Positions 6,617-13,225 of a stretch of DNA of 16,492 nucleotides are shown here, in pieces (within the stretch, counting starts at the first letter, position 1; each line of letters opens with the position of its first letter). The translations under genes were made by a program, and so were the position numbers. The stretch is from an uncultured Leucobacter sp. (GTDB lineage: Bacteria; Actinomycetota; Actinomycetes; Actinomycetales; Microbacteriaceae): assembly GCA_937967375.1 (NCBI GenBank), contig CALCJF010000012.1:1-16492 (forward strand), written 5' to 3'. The notes under the pieces were generated by a model. It worked only from the letters and a program-made list of their open reading frames with translations, had not been told where the DNA came from and ran no database searches.

Positions 6617-8053
6617 CTATTCTGCAGCGCTGCCGCTGCTTGGTTGTTCTGCCGCACTCGCGCTGCTCGTGCCCGGCCGGTTCTCGGCCACCCACCCCTC
6701 GAGGTTTCGCTGTGGCGCCACGTTGAGCGCCAACGAGCCTCGGGGAACGTCTTTTCTCACCACCGTGCCGGCGGCGGTGTATGCGCCGTCCTCAATGGTA
6801 ACCGGGGCGATGAGCACGTTCTTCGAGCCGACTCGAACCGCGTTGCCCACGGTGCTCTGGTGCTTCTTTACACCGTCATAGTTTGCGAAAATCGTCCCGG
6901 CGCCAATGTTGCTGCCCTCACCGATGCTGGCATCGCCGACGTAGCTCAGGTGCGGCACCTTGCTGCCGTCGCCGATCTTGGCGTTCTTCGTCTCGACGAA
7001 CGCGCCGATCTTGCCGCCCACACCGAGCTCGGTACCGGGACGAATGAACGCAAACGGGCCGACCTCGACGCCGTTACCGAACACCGCGAGCGTCGCCTCG
7101 CTGCGGCGAATGTGCGCGCCTTCGCCGACCTCGCAGTCGACGAGGGTCGTGTCTGGGCCGACGATTGCGCCCGTCGAGATCGAGGTTGCCCCGTGCAGAA
7201 ACGTGCCCGGGCGAATCTCGACGTCGGGCTCGATGCTCACGTCTGCGTCGATCCAAGTGGTTGCGGGGTCGACGATGGTCACGCCCGCGCGCTGGTGCGC
7301 GAGCACAATGCGGCGGTTGAGCTCTCTGCCCGCCTCGGCGAGCTGCGCGCGATCGTTGACGCCCGCGATGAGCCACGGGTCATCGGTGGCGACGGCGTCG
7401 ACCACACCGCCCGCTGCCAGAATTCTCGCGGCCGCGTCGGTCAAGTATTTCTCGGCCTGCGCGTTGTTCGTATCGATCTCATCAAGTGCGCTGCTCAGCG
7501 CGCGGCGCGCGAACACGTAGATGCCACCGTTGATCTCGGTAATGCGACGCTGCGACTCGCTCGCGTCTTTCTCTTCGACGATGCCGACCATCGAGCCGTC
7601 GCCCTCGCGCAGAATACGGCCGAGTCCGGTCGGGTTCTCGAAGATTGCTGAAAGCAGCGTCATGCCGCGATCGCTCTCGATGTGACCGGCAACGAGTCGC
7701 TGCAACGTCGCCACATCGATCAGCGGCGCGTCGCCGCTCAGCACCACGATCGAACCGTCGAAGTCAGCCGGCAGTGCGGCGAGCGCCTGTTCGACCGCTC
7801 GGCCGGTACCTGGCATTTCGTCTTGGTCGACGATCAGGGTGTGGGGCGCGTGATCGAGAATCGCCTGCGCTACTTGCTGACGTTCGTGACGCACGACGGC
7901 GATTACGATCTCGGGCTGCAGGCCTGCCGCGGTATCGAGCACATGCGAGATGAGCGCTTTGCCACCGATCCGGTGCAGAATCTTCGGAACCGCGGACTTC
8001 ATGCGAGTTCCCTGACCTGCTGCCAGAATCACGACCGCGAGCTTCTGTTCCAT
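6617..8053 (-). CDS. glmU: Bifunctional UDP-GlcNAc pyrophosphorylase / glucosamine-1-phosphate N-acetyltransferase
   Basis: GlmU acetylates glucosamine 1-phosphate and then uridylylates it to UDP-GlcNAc, the precursor of peptidoglycan. The N-terminal nucleotidyltransferase domain (about 1-230) has the AAGQGTRMKS loop (11-20) and LSGDAPLI for metal binding. The C-terminal left-handed beta-helix (about 255-455) shows hexapeptide repeats; the catalytic His is H368 in VPHLSYVGDA, followed by GAGTIFANYDG. Length (478) is typical of actinobacterial GlmU, which adds a Ser/Ala-rich tail after about 455. The start is ATG 8051-8053 with GAAGGAA about 6 nt upstream. It lies just downstream of tRNA-Gln on the same strand and heads the glmU-prs unit. 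Confidence 0.97.
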   Translation of the reverse strand: MEQKLAVVILAAGQGTRMKSAVPKILHRIGGKALISHVLDTAAGLQPEIVIAVVRHERQQVAQAILDHAPHTLIVDQDEMPGTGRAVEQALAALPADFDGSIVVLSGDAPLIDVATLQRLVAGHIESDRGMTLLSAIFENPTGLGRILREGDGSMVGIVEEKDASESQRRITEINGGIYVFARRALSSALDEIDTNNAQAEKYLTDAAARILAAGGVVDAVATDDPWLIAGVNDRAQLAEAGRELNRRIVLAHQRAGVTIVDPATTWIDADVSIEPDVEIRPGTFLHGATSISTGAIVGPDTTLVDCEVGEGAHIRRSEATLAVFGNGVEVGPFAFIRPGTELGVGGKIGAFVETKNAKIGDGSKVPHLSYVGDASIGEGSNIGAGTIFANYDGVKKHQSTVGNAVRVGSKNVLIAPVTIEDGAYTAAGTVVRKDVPRGSLALNVAPQRNLEGWVAENRPGTSSASAAEQPSSGSAAE

Positions 8054-8086
8054 GGAAGTTCCTTCACCTTTCGGAGCCGAGGATCA

Positions 8087-8166
8087 AAAGCTGAGCTTCG
8101 CTCTCGCTCCCCACACGCACTGAAAACCTTCGGTTCACTGCACTTGGATTGCGCTTGTGAGCGCAA
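8087..8166 (-). other. Hairpin-rich spacer between tRNA-Gln and glmU
   Basis: The 151-nt gap between the tRNA and glmU is largely foldable: GAGC-TTC-GCTC beginning near 8093, AACC-TTC-GGTT beginning near 8126, and a perfect 7-bp stem TTGCGCT/AGCGCAA at 8149-8166. No coding frame or clear promoter was found. It may be a processed region of a tRNA-glmU transcript. Confidence 0.4.
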
Positions 8167-8168
8167 CA

Positions 8169-8209
8169 CGGAGCGGTAACCCAAAGCTGTGCTTTGTTTT
8201 ACCGCTCCG
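8169..8209 (-). terminator. Large hairpin overlapping the tRNA-Gln 3' end
   Basis: Perfect 11-bp arms CGGAGCGGTAA (8169-8179, + strand) and TTACCGCTCCG (8199-8209), with an inner AAAGC/GCTTT stem (8183-8187 with 8191-8195). The tRNA-proximal arm contains the last five bases of the tRNA (8205-8209), so this fold and the mature acceptor stem are mutually exclusive. It could terminate transcription or guide 3' processing; there is no U-tract. Confidence 0.5.
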
Positions 8210-8276
8210 CCCCCAGGATTCGAACCTGGACCTAACAGCTCCAAAGGCTGTCGTGCTGCCGTTACACCAAGGCGGA
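8205..8276 (-). tRNA. tRNA-Gln (anticodon UUG)
   Basis: Read on the minus strand, a full cloverleaf of 72 nt is present. The acceptor TCCGCCT pairs with GGGCGGA (one T-G wobble at the seventh pair), discriminator G. The D arm starts GTGT, the anticodon stem is ACAGC/GCTGT with loop CTTTGGA giving anticodon TTG, and the T stem is CCAGG/CCTGG with loop TTCGAAT. CCA is not encoded. tRNA-Gln upstream of glmU is familiar in actinobacteria. Confidence 0.96.
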
Positions 8277-8360
8277 CCGCGCCGAAACCGGCACCGTACT
8301 ATTGTGGCAGACTTCGCGAGTAGTGTTGACCGCTTGTCGCAGCCAAACACGCCCGACCGA

Positions 8361-8375
8361 GATAATAGAGCTGTG
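8361..8375 (+). promoter_or_regulatory. -10 box and leaderless start of the marR gene
   Basis: GATAAT (8361-8366) is followed by 6 nt and then GTG at 8373, so the transcription start should coincide with the start codon. No Shine-Dalgarno sequence precedes the GTG. A clear -35 at normal spacing is lacking; TTGTCG at 8334-8339 is 21 nt away. Confidence 0.5.
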
Positions 8376-8885
8376 AACGAACAAGACGAGGTCGACCGCA
8401 TTCTCGGCGAGTGGGCTGCGGCGCGCCCAGATCTCGACATTGCTCCGCTCGCGGTGTTCTCTCGCATGACGCGAATCACCAAGCATCTCGATCGCGCACG
8501 TGTGCACGCGTTCGAGCGTAGCGGTCTCGCCTCGTGGGAGTTCGACGTGCTCGCCGTGCTTCGCCGCAGCGGCTCACCCTACCGGCTCAGCCCCAAGATC
8601 CTCGTGCAGCAGACCATGGTGTCGAGCGGCACCATGACCAATCGCATCGACCGCATGGTCGAGCGCGACCTGGTGCGCCGCCTCACCGACCCGAATGACG
8701 GGCGCGGGGTGCTTGTCGAGATGACCGCGCAGGGCCAAACGTTGGTAGATGCGGCGATGACGAGGCTCGCAGACGCAGAGGAGCGCCTCATCGGCGGCAT
8801 GCCGCGCGCTGAACGCGAACGCCTCGCCGCCTTGCTGCGCAAGCTCGCACTGAGCGTCGATCGCTTCAACCCCATCGACGACTAG
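8373..8885 (+). CDS. MarR family winged-helix transcriptional regulator
   Basis: The 170-residue protein has the MarR layout: N-terminal dimerisation helices (VFSRMTRITKHLDRARVHAF), a winged helix-turn-helix at about 55-115 (recognition region MVSSGTMTNRIDRMVERDLV) and the wing DPNDGRGVLVEMT, then C-terminal dimer helices. I chose GTG 8373 because the frame upstream of it runs antisense through tRNA-Gln, and because a -10 box lies 6 nt before. It is divergent from tRNA-Gln and points into the radical SAM operon 108 nt downstream, so it is a candidate regulator of that operon. The ligand is unknown. Confidence 0.92.
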   Translation: MNEQDEVDRILGEWAAARPDLDIAPLAVFSRMTRITKHLDRARVHAFERSGLASWEFDVLAVLRRSGSPYRLSPKILVQQTMVSSGTMTNRIDRMVERDLVRRLTDPNDGRGVLVEMTAQGQTLVDAAMTRLADAEERLIGGMPRAERERLAALLRKLALSVDRFNPIDD

Positions 8886-8908
8886 CACCATGCACCCGCG
8901 AATGCGGC

Positions 8909-8952
8909 GCCGGTGCCGGTGCCGGTGCCGGTCGAGCATGGGTTCGGCACCG
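8909..8952 (+). repeat. Tandem GCCGGT x4 and inverted repeat between marR and the radical SAM gene
   Basis: Four perfect GCCGGT units occupy 8909-8932. CGGTGCCG (8923-8930) can pair with CGGCACCG (8945-8952). This could be a weak marR terminator or a binding site; there is no T-run. Confidence 0.5.
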
Positions 8953-8981
8953 ACGAGCGCGTGCATGTCGCACCTCTGCGG

Positions 8982-8996
8982 TAGCGTTGGGTCATG
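8982..8996 (+). promoter_or_regulatory. -10 box and leaderless start of the radical SAM operon
   Basis: TAGCGT (8982-8987) lies exactly 6 nt before ATG 8994, and no ribosome site is present between them. This is the spacing expected for a leaderless mRNA. A -35 element is not evident. Confidence 0.45.
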
Positions 8997-10724
8997 ACGA
9001 CGAAGTCCATCACCTCCCCCGGAATGCCCCTGCGCGACTATCGCGTGCATCGCTACGTGAACGCGTTCTGCCCCGAGTGCCACAACGAACAGCCCGACAG
9101 GCCGCTGGCAGAGGTGCAGCGGCTCTCGGGTTGGCTCGCAGACCGAGACGGCGTCATCTACCTCGAGCGAGGTTGCCGAACCCACGGCGTGCAGCGCACG
9201 CTCTACGACGAATCGGCCGAGATTCTCAGTTATCTCGAACAGTGGACGGCCCCGACGAAGATCCACACCCCCGACCTCGCCGGCAACTTCAAACCCGTGC
9301 CCGAGGCCTACGAAGATGGCCTCCCCGAGATGCAGACGCAGCACACCTGCATCTTGCTCGAAGACATCACCGACCACTGCAATCTCAAGTGCCCCACCTG
9401 CTTCGCCGAGTCGAGCCCGGCGGCGAGCGCCGTGGCACCGCTCGCCGAGGTGCTGGCCTCGGTCGATGCGAAACTGTCGCGAGAGAACAACCGCATCGAT
9501 GTGCTCATGCTCTCTGGCGGCGAGCCGACACTCTACCCCTGGCTCGAGCAGCTGCTCGAGCAGCTCGTGGCGCGACCGATCGTGCGCATTCTCATCAACT
9601 CGAACGGGTTGCGCATCGCGAACGATGACGCCTTTGTTGAGACGCTGAAGAAGTATCGCGAGCGCGTCGAGATCTATCTGCAGTACGACGGTGAAGAGCC
9701 CGAGTCGTCGCGCTACCACCGCGGCGCTGACATTCGCCGTTTCAAGACGCGCGCGCTCGAGCGGCTCTCTGCCGCGGGCGTGTTCACAACCCTGACGATG
9801 ACCGCCGCACTCGGCGTGAACGATCACGAGATCGGCAACGTGATTCGGCGCGCGATGCAGACCCCGTTCGTCGGTGGGGTCACGATTCAGCCGGTATTCG
9901 GTTCGGGGCGTTCGGCGGGTATCGATGCGATGGATCGCCTCACCCACACGGGCGTGCTTGCCCGTCTGGGGCCGCAGACCGAGGGCGAGGTGACCTGGCA
10001 AGACCTGACGGCGTTGCCGTGTTCGCACCCGCACTGCTGCTCGGTCGGCTACCTGCTGCGCGATGATTCGGGGGCATGGCGTTCACTCACGTCACTCGTC
10101 GGGCACGACAGGTTGAAGGAGTTTCTCGATCTCAACCCCGACCTGATCGCGAACCGCATCGCCGACAGCAACATCAATCAGGCGCTGAAAGACAGTGTGA
10201 AGCAGTCGCTGCTCGACCTGTTGAGCGAGCAGTCGTCGCTCTCGCACCCCTCGATCGGCAGCCTCTGGAAAGACATCTGCGTGGGTTGTGACCTAGGCAT
10301 CGGCACGCTCACGCAGCTCGCGACATCGGCGCTGCCCGGTCAGCACAAGCGGCTGCGCAGCTTTCTCGGTGAGCGGGTGAAGCGAATTACAATCAAGCCG
10401 TTCATGGACATCAACACCATGATCGAAGAGCGCCTCACCCAGTGCTGCGTGCACGTCGCCACCGTGAACGAGAGCCCCGCAGAAGACGGAAGCGCCGTGC
10501 ACCAGTGCGCGCCGTTCTGCGCGGTGCAGGCATGGGCACCTCTGTCGAAGCGTCGAATCTCGACGGCGACAGGATCGCCAGCGCTCGCGGGCGTGAGCGA
10601 CGAGCGAGCCCCGGCGTTTGCACCTGTCGTTGAAGGGGCGACTGCGAACGCCGCAGCGCCAGCGCAATCGCCCGCATTCACATCCGACCCTTCGCGCCTG
10701 ATTCCTGTAAAGTCACGCCGATAG
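8994..10724 (+). CDS. Radical SAM protein of the MJ0619/Tes-like type, multi-cluster
   Basis: This 576-residue protein has the radical SAM signature CNLKCPTC (C129, C133, C136), with SGGEPTLYP as the SAM-binding GGE motif. Before it lies a CPEC pair (C26, C29) and GCRTHG (C61, H64), resembling the rubredoxin-like N-terminus of archaeal MJ0619/Tes. After it come further cysteine groups: C343...C348-C349, C429-VG-C432, C484-C485 and C505...C509, enough for extra Fe-S sites. The characterised archaeal relative joins lipid chains by C-C bond formation to make tetraethers; older annotation calls the family pterin dimethyltransferase. Residues after about 515 are low-complexity and Ala-rich. It is the first gene of a run with an Lgt-fold gene. 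Family assignment comes from recalled motif layout; the substrate is inference. Confidence 0.8.
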   Translation: MTTKSITSPGMPLRDYRVHRYVNAFCPECHNEQPDRPLAEVQRLSGWLADRDGVIYLERGCRTHGVQRTLYDESAEILSYLEQWTAPTKIHTPDLAGNFKPVPEAYEDGLPEMQTQHTCILLEDITDHCNLKCPTCFAESSPAASAVAPLAEVLASVDAKLSRENNRIDVLMLSGGEPTLYPWLEQLLEQLVARPIVRILINSNGLRIANDDAFVETLKKYRERVEIYLQYDGEEPESSRYHRGADIRRFKTRALERLSAAGVFTTLTMTAALGVNDHEIGNVIRRAMQTPFVGGVTIQPVFGSGRSAGIDAMDRLTHTGVLARLGPQTEGEVTWQDLTALPCSHPHCCSVGYLLRDDSGAWRSLTSLVGHDRLKEFLDLNPDLIANRIADSNINQALKDSVKQSLLDLLSEQSSLSHPSIGSLWKDICVGCDLGIGTLTQLATSALPGQHKRLRSFLGERVKRITIKPFMDINTMIEERLTQCCVHVATVNESPAEDGSAVHQCAPFCAVQAWAPLSKRRISTATGSPALAGVSDERAPAFAPVVEGATANAAAPAQSPAFTSDPSRLIPVKSRR

Positions 10725-10737
10725 GCCGGAGACACCT

Positions 10738-11076
10738 ATGCATTCGGACCACGTGGCGCATCTGACGCCGAACACTCCCCCTCTCGCCCAGCGCGACGAG
10801 AGTGTGCCAGACGCGCCCGGCTTCGACCCGCTGCGGTTGTGTGTCAACACTACGGTCGCGCTGATCGCATGCGTGCTCGGGCCGATCGCCCTGCTGGGTT
10901 TCGCGCTCATCGCGATCGCTGGTTACGCCCGCGCCCGCAAGGCAGGCCTGATGCGATCGAAGTGCAAGCTCGGCGATACGCGGGTAGTGCTGGCCTATCT
11001 CTCGGTGGTCGCGGTGCTCGCGGCCACCGCGATCCCTTTCTGGGTCATGTTATGGGCACGAGTGATCAGCGGCTGA
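10738..11076 (+). CDS. Small membrane protein with two predicted helices (DUF4190-like layout)
   Basis: The 112-residue protein has a polar, Pro/Asp-containing N-terminus (1-35) and two membrane helices (about 39-62 and 83-105). They are joined by a basic loop (ARARKAGLMRSKCKLGD). The TM-basic loop-TM plan is like DUF4190 proteins, but I cannot confirm the family. The start is ATG 10738 with GGAG at 10728-10731. It lies 13 nt after the radical SAM stop and 3 nt before the next start, so it is surely co-transcribed and probably translationally coupled. Its function is unknown; an anchor or partner for its neighbours is a guess. Confidence 0.8.
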   Translation: MHSDHVAHLTPNTPPLAQRDESVPDAPGFDPLRLCVNTTVALIACVLGPIALLGFALIAIAGYARARKAGLMRSKCKLGDTRVVLAYLSVVAVLAATAIPFWVMLWARVISG

Positions 11077-11079
11077 ATC

Positions 11080-11886
11080 GTGTTTCCGCATCTGAACGAC
11101 CTGATCGGCTTCGGCCCGCCGGTCGACACACACAGCGTGTTCGTCGCGATCGGGCTCGCGGTCGGCGGGCTCGTGTTCTGGTTCGAGTCGCGCCGCCGCG
11201 GTGCGAGCGACCCCCGAGTTCCGTATCTCGTGCTCGGTGCCCTCGTCGGCGCCGGGATCTTCGCACGGCTCGGCACCTGGGTGCAGCACCTCGATCCCAC
11301 GCAGAATCTGAATTTCACCGAGCAGCTGCTGCGCGGCAACGCCTCGATTCTGAGTGCACTCGTCGGGGCATGGCTCGGCGTGCATGTGACGAAACGCATA
11401 GTCGGTTACAAGGATCGCACCGGCGACCTCTTCGCGCCAGCCGTGGCGGTGGCGCTCGCTATCGGCAGGTTCGGCTGCTTTCTGACCGAGAAGCCAGGCA
11501 CTCCGACACGCGGGGGTTGGGGCATTGTGCTCGACGAGGCGACCGCGGCGAGACTGGGGGCACCCTCCGGAGTAGGCCTGCACCCGAGCTTCATCTACGA
11601 GATCATCTTTCACACCATTGCGTTTCTGCTGCTCTGGTTCTGGCTGCGACACCTCGGGCTCGGCTCAGGCGAGACGCTCACCCTCTACATCGGCGCTTAC
11701 GCAGTGTTTCGCTTTCTCGTCGAGTTCGTTCGGGGCAACGAAACTGCGTGGCTCGGCATGACCCGCCCACAGCTGTTTCTGCTCGTCACTATTCCGATTT
11801 TTGCAGCGAGGATCATCTGGCTGGCCAGACAGGGTAGGCTCAGCCCCAATGGATCAAGGAGGAGCCATGAGCAGCAACCCGCCTGA
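11080..11886 (+). CDS. Lgt-fold (prolipoprotein diacylglyceryl transferase family) protein with altered active site
   Basis: The 268-residue protein has about 7 membrane helices. It aligns by motif with Lgt, the enzyme that moves diacylglyceryl from phosphatidylglycerol to lipoprotein cysteines. Matching parts are DLFAPAVAVALAIGRFG (116-132), HPSFIYE (168-174) and YAVFRFLVEFVRGNE near the end. Differences are telling. The HGGL box is replaced by ILSALVG (90-96), so the Lgt His is lost. The GRxGN motif reads GRFGC (Asn to Cys at 133). It is therefore probably a paralogue with another acceptor or reaction, or an inactive one. It starts at GTG 11080, 3 nt after the previous stop, with no good ribosome site, so coupling is expected. 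Its end overlaps the next gene by 20 bp. Confidence 0.82.
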   Translation: MFPHLNDLIGFGPPVDTHSVFVAIGLAVGGLVFWFESRRRGASDPRVPYLVLGALVGAGIFARLGTWVQHLDPTQNLNFTEQLLRGNASILSALVGAWLGVHVTKRIVGYKDRTGDLFAPAVAVALAIGRFGCFLTEKPGTPTRGGWGIVLDEATAARLGAPSGVGLHPSFIYEIIFHTIAFLLLWFWLRHLGLGSGETLTLYIGAYAVFRFLVEFVRGNETAWLGMTRPQLFLLVTIPIFAARIIWLARQGRLSPNGSRRSHEQQPA

Positions 11887-12397
11887 ACTACCTGGGACGC
11901 CTGAGCCGGGCGAGCCTCAACAACAGCTTCCTGCGATGCCCGCTGAGCTCCCGACGATGCCGCCCGAGCTGCCGCCTATGCCGCCGCCGCAGCCGCATCT
12001 GCAAGACCAGCAGTACCAACCGTACGAGCCCGCGCTGCACCAGCAGTACCCACCAGCTCCTCAGCCGCAGTATCCGCCGGTACCGCAGCCCCAGTACCCG
12101 CCTGGCTGGCAGCCACCACCGCCCGCCGGCGGCAAGATCTGGCTCGGCATTCTGCTCGGAGCCGGTGTGCCGATCCTTTGCGCCCTGCTCAGCTTTGCCC
12201 TAAACGGAACCGGCGCGTACCAACTCGGCAGCCTGCTGCTCATGCTGCCGTTCTGGATCATGCTGGTGATCGCGATCGTGCTAACGATCTTGCACGGCAC
12301 GAGACGCACGGGTATCGGCATGTGGATCGGCCTTGCCGCTATTCCCATTATCGGTTTCGGGGCGTGCGTCGTGGCGATCTTCGGAGCCAGTTTCTGA
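11867..12397 (+). CDS. Proline-rich protein with three C-terminal membrane helices
   Basis: The first 85 or so of 176 residues are a Pro/Gln/Tyr-rich region with repeated QYPP and MPxELP units, likely extended and cytoplasmic. Three hydrophobic helices follow (about 89-110, 116-142 and 148-172). Such proteins are common and poorly understood in actinobacteria. The start is ATG 11867, preceded by a very strong AAGGAGGAG (11856-11864). An in-frame ATG at 11849 lies 8 nt after TAGGCT (11835-11840) and could serve a separate leaderless transcript. The gene overlaps the Lgt-fold gene by 20 bp, so they are co-transcribed. Function unknown. Confidence 0.82.
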   Translation: MSSNPPELPGTPEPGEPQQQLPAMPAELPTMPPELPPMPPPQPHLQDQQYQPYEPALHQQYPPAPQPQYPPVPQPQYPPGWQPPPPAGGKIWLGILLGAGVPILCALLSFALNGTGAYQLGSLLLMLPFWIMLVIAIVLTILHGTRRTGIGMWIGLAAIPIIGFGACVVAIFGASF

Positions 12398-12415
12398 ACA
12401 CCCCACAGTTGTAGT

Positions 12416-12463
12416 TACGCTTGATGCGAGGCGTCCCCCGGCGTCTTGAAGAAGATTCGAAAG
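12416..12463 (+). promoter_or_regulatory. Possible internal promoter and weak ribosome site before the lipoprotein gene
   Basis: TACGCT at 12416-12421 fits a -10 box, giving a leader of about 45 nt. The only Shine-Dalgarno-like sequence is GAAAG at 12459-12463, 10 nt before the ATG. No clear -35 is present, so the gene may instead be read from the upstream operon. Confidence 0.3.
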
Positions 12464-12473
12464 TAACGCACTG

Positions 12474-13163
12474 ATGAGAGTTCTGAAAGCAGCGGCCGCG
12501 GCCGCGATCCTCCCCGCCCTTCTGCTCGCTGGCTGCAGCCAGGCTGCGCCCGCGGCTCCTGAGAAGCCGAAGACCCAGACCGAAGCCCCGGCACCTGAGA
12601 CAAAGCCTGCCGCCACTGGCAACCGCCCCGCTTGGGCGGTCAACCCGCTCGACCTCGGCGAAAAGGTCGGCGAGACCCAGGGTGAGTCGTGGGGCGTGCA
12701 GGTGTTCCGCGTTGGCAACGCCACCACCTCGACCGATGGTCTCTGGGCCATGCCAGACACCCAAGAGCCGGTCATGCCAACCGGCACAGAGATGACTGTC
12801 TACAACGTGGTGTTCACCAACACCTCGTCGAGCGACATCTTGATCGAAGAGGGCGCTTCGGTGAGCCTCATTCACCAGGGCGTTGAAGACTACAAGATGA
12901 CGCTCTCGAGCCATGATCCCGAGATGTTCGAACCGTTCGGCCTGACCGATCGCATCTACGACATCGCGAAGCTCGACGAGATCCCGAAGTACGGCGATGA
13001 GCGCGGCTTCGTGGTCAAGCCCGGTGAGTCGTTCGCCGTCGCCTCGAACACCTGGGCTGTGCCCGGCGATATCGAGGTCGAGGCCTACGTCAACGTGATG
13101 GACGAGAACGGCAAGCGCCTCGTCGACAAGAGCGAGATCGTCACACAAACCGTCAAGCAGTAG
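12474..13163 (+). CDS. Secreted lipoprotein, DUF4352-like
   Basis: The 229-residue product begins with a lipoprotein signal: MRVLKAA, a hydrophobic stretch and lipobox LAGC with the lipidated Cys at 21. An Ala/Pro/Lys/Glu-rich linker (22-50) leads to a soluble beta-rich domain (about 60-225). This contains TEMTVYNVVFTNTSSSDI, the typical strand of immunoglobulin-like DUF4352 domains, and ends in VVKPGESFAVASNTWAVPGD. It would sit on the outer face of the membrane. It is the last gene before a strong terminator and follows the proline-rich gene by 76 nt. Lying close to an Lgt paralogue, it could be a substrate, but ordinary lipoproteins are numerous, so this is only a possibility. Confidence 0.87.
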   Translation: MRVLKAAAAAAILPALLLAGCSQAAPAAPEKPKTQTEAPAPETKPAATGNRPAWAVNPLDLGEKVGETQGESWGVQVFRVGNATTSTDGLWAMPDTQEPVMPTGTEMTVYNVVFTNTSSSDILIEEGASVSLIHQGVEDYKMTLSSHDPEMFEPFGLTDRIYDIAKLDEIPKYGDERGFVVKPGESFAVASNTWAVPGDIEVEAYVNVMDENGKRLVDKSEIVTQTVKQ

Positions 13164-13170
13164 TCATACG

Positions 13171-13211
13171 ATTGCGGGGCGGCGGGGTTACACCCTGCCG
13201 CCCCGCAATTT
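13171..13211. terminator. Strong bidirectional terminator
   Basis: Perfect 13-bp arms ATTGCGGGGCGGC (13171-13183) and GCCGCCCCGCAAT (13197-13209) are extended by an inner GGG/CCC to about 17 bp, with a TTACA loop and a TTT tail. It lies between two convergent genes (lipoprotein +, amidase -) and likely serves both. Confidence 0.9.
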
Positions 13212-13225
13212 CTGTGTCTGCGACA

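Noticed and set aside
5672..7651. A 659-codon open frame on the plus strand
   Set aside because: It runs antisense to prs and glmU, is rich in Arg, His, Val and Asp, as expected from reverse reading of GC-rich genes, and has no recognisable motif.
8205..8276. tRNA-Gln as an integration site for a mobile element
   Set aside because: No direct repeat of the tRNA 3' end, integrase or phage-like gene is present in the window; the matching sequence downstream is an inverted, not direct, copy.
8157..8372. N-terminal extension of the marR frame
   Set aside because: It would read through the antisense strand of tRNA-Gln; the GTG at 8373 gives a normal MarR length and has a -10 box at leaderless spacing.
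8909..8932. GCCGGT tandem repeat as a possible CRISPR or phase-variable tract
   Set aside because: Four 6-bp units with no spacers and outside coding sequence; it is a simple repeat.
8574..10034. A 486-codon open frame on the minus strand
   Set aside because: It is antisense to marR and the radical SAM gene, both of which have clear family motifs; its composition is that of a shadow frame.
11801..11866. Longer start for the proline-rich protein
   Set aside because: The AAGGAGGAG directly before ATG 11867 decides the start, though ATG 11849 after TAGGCT remains possible.
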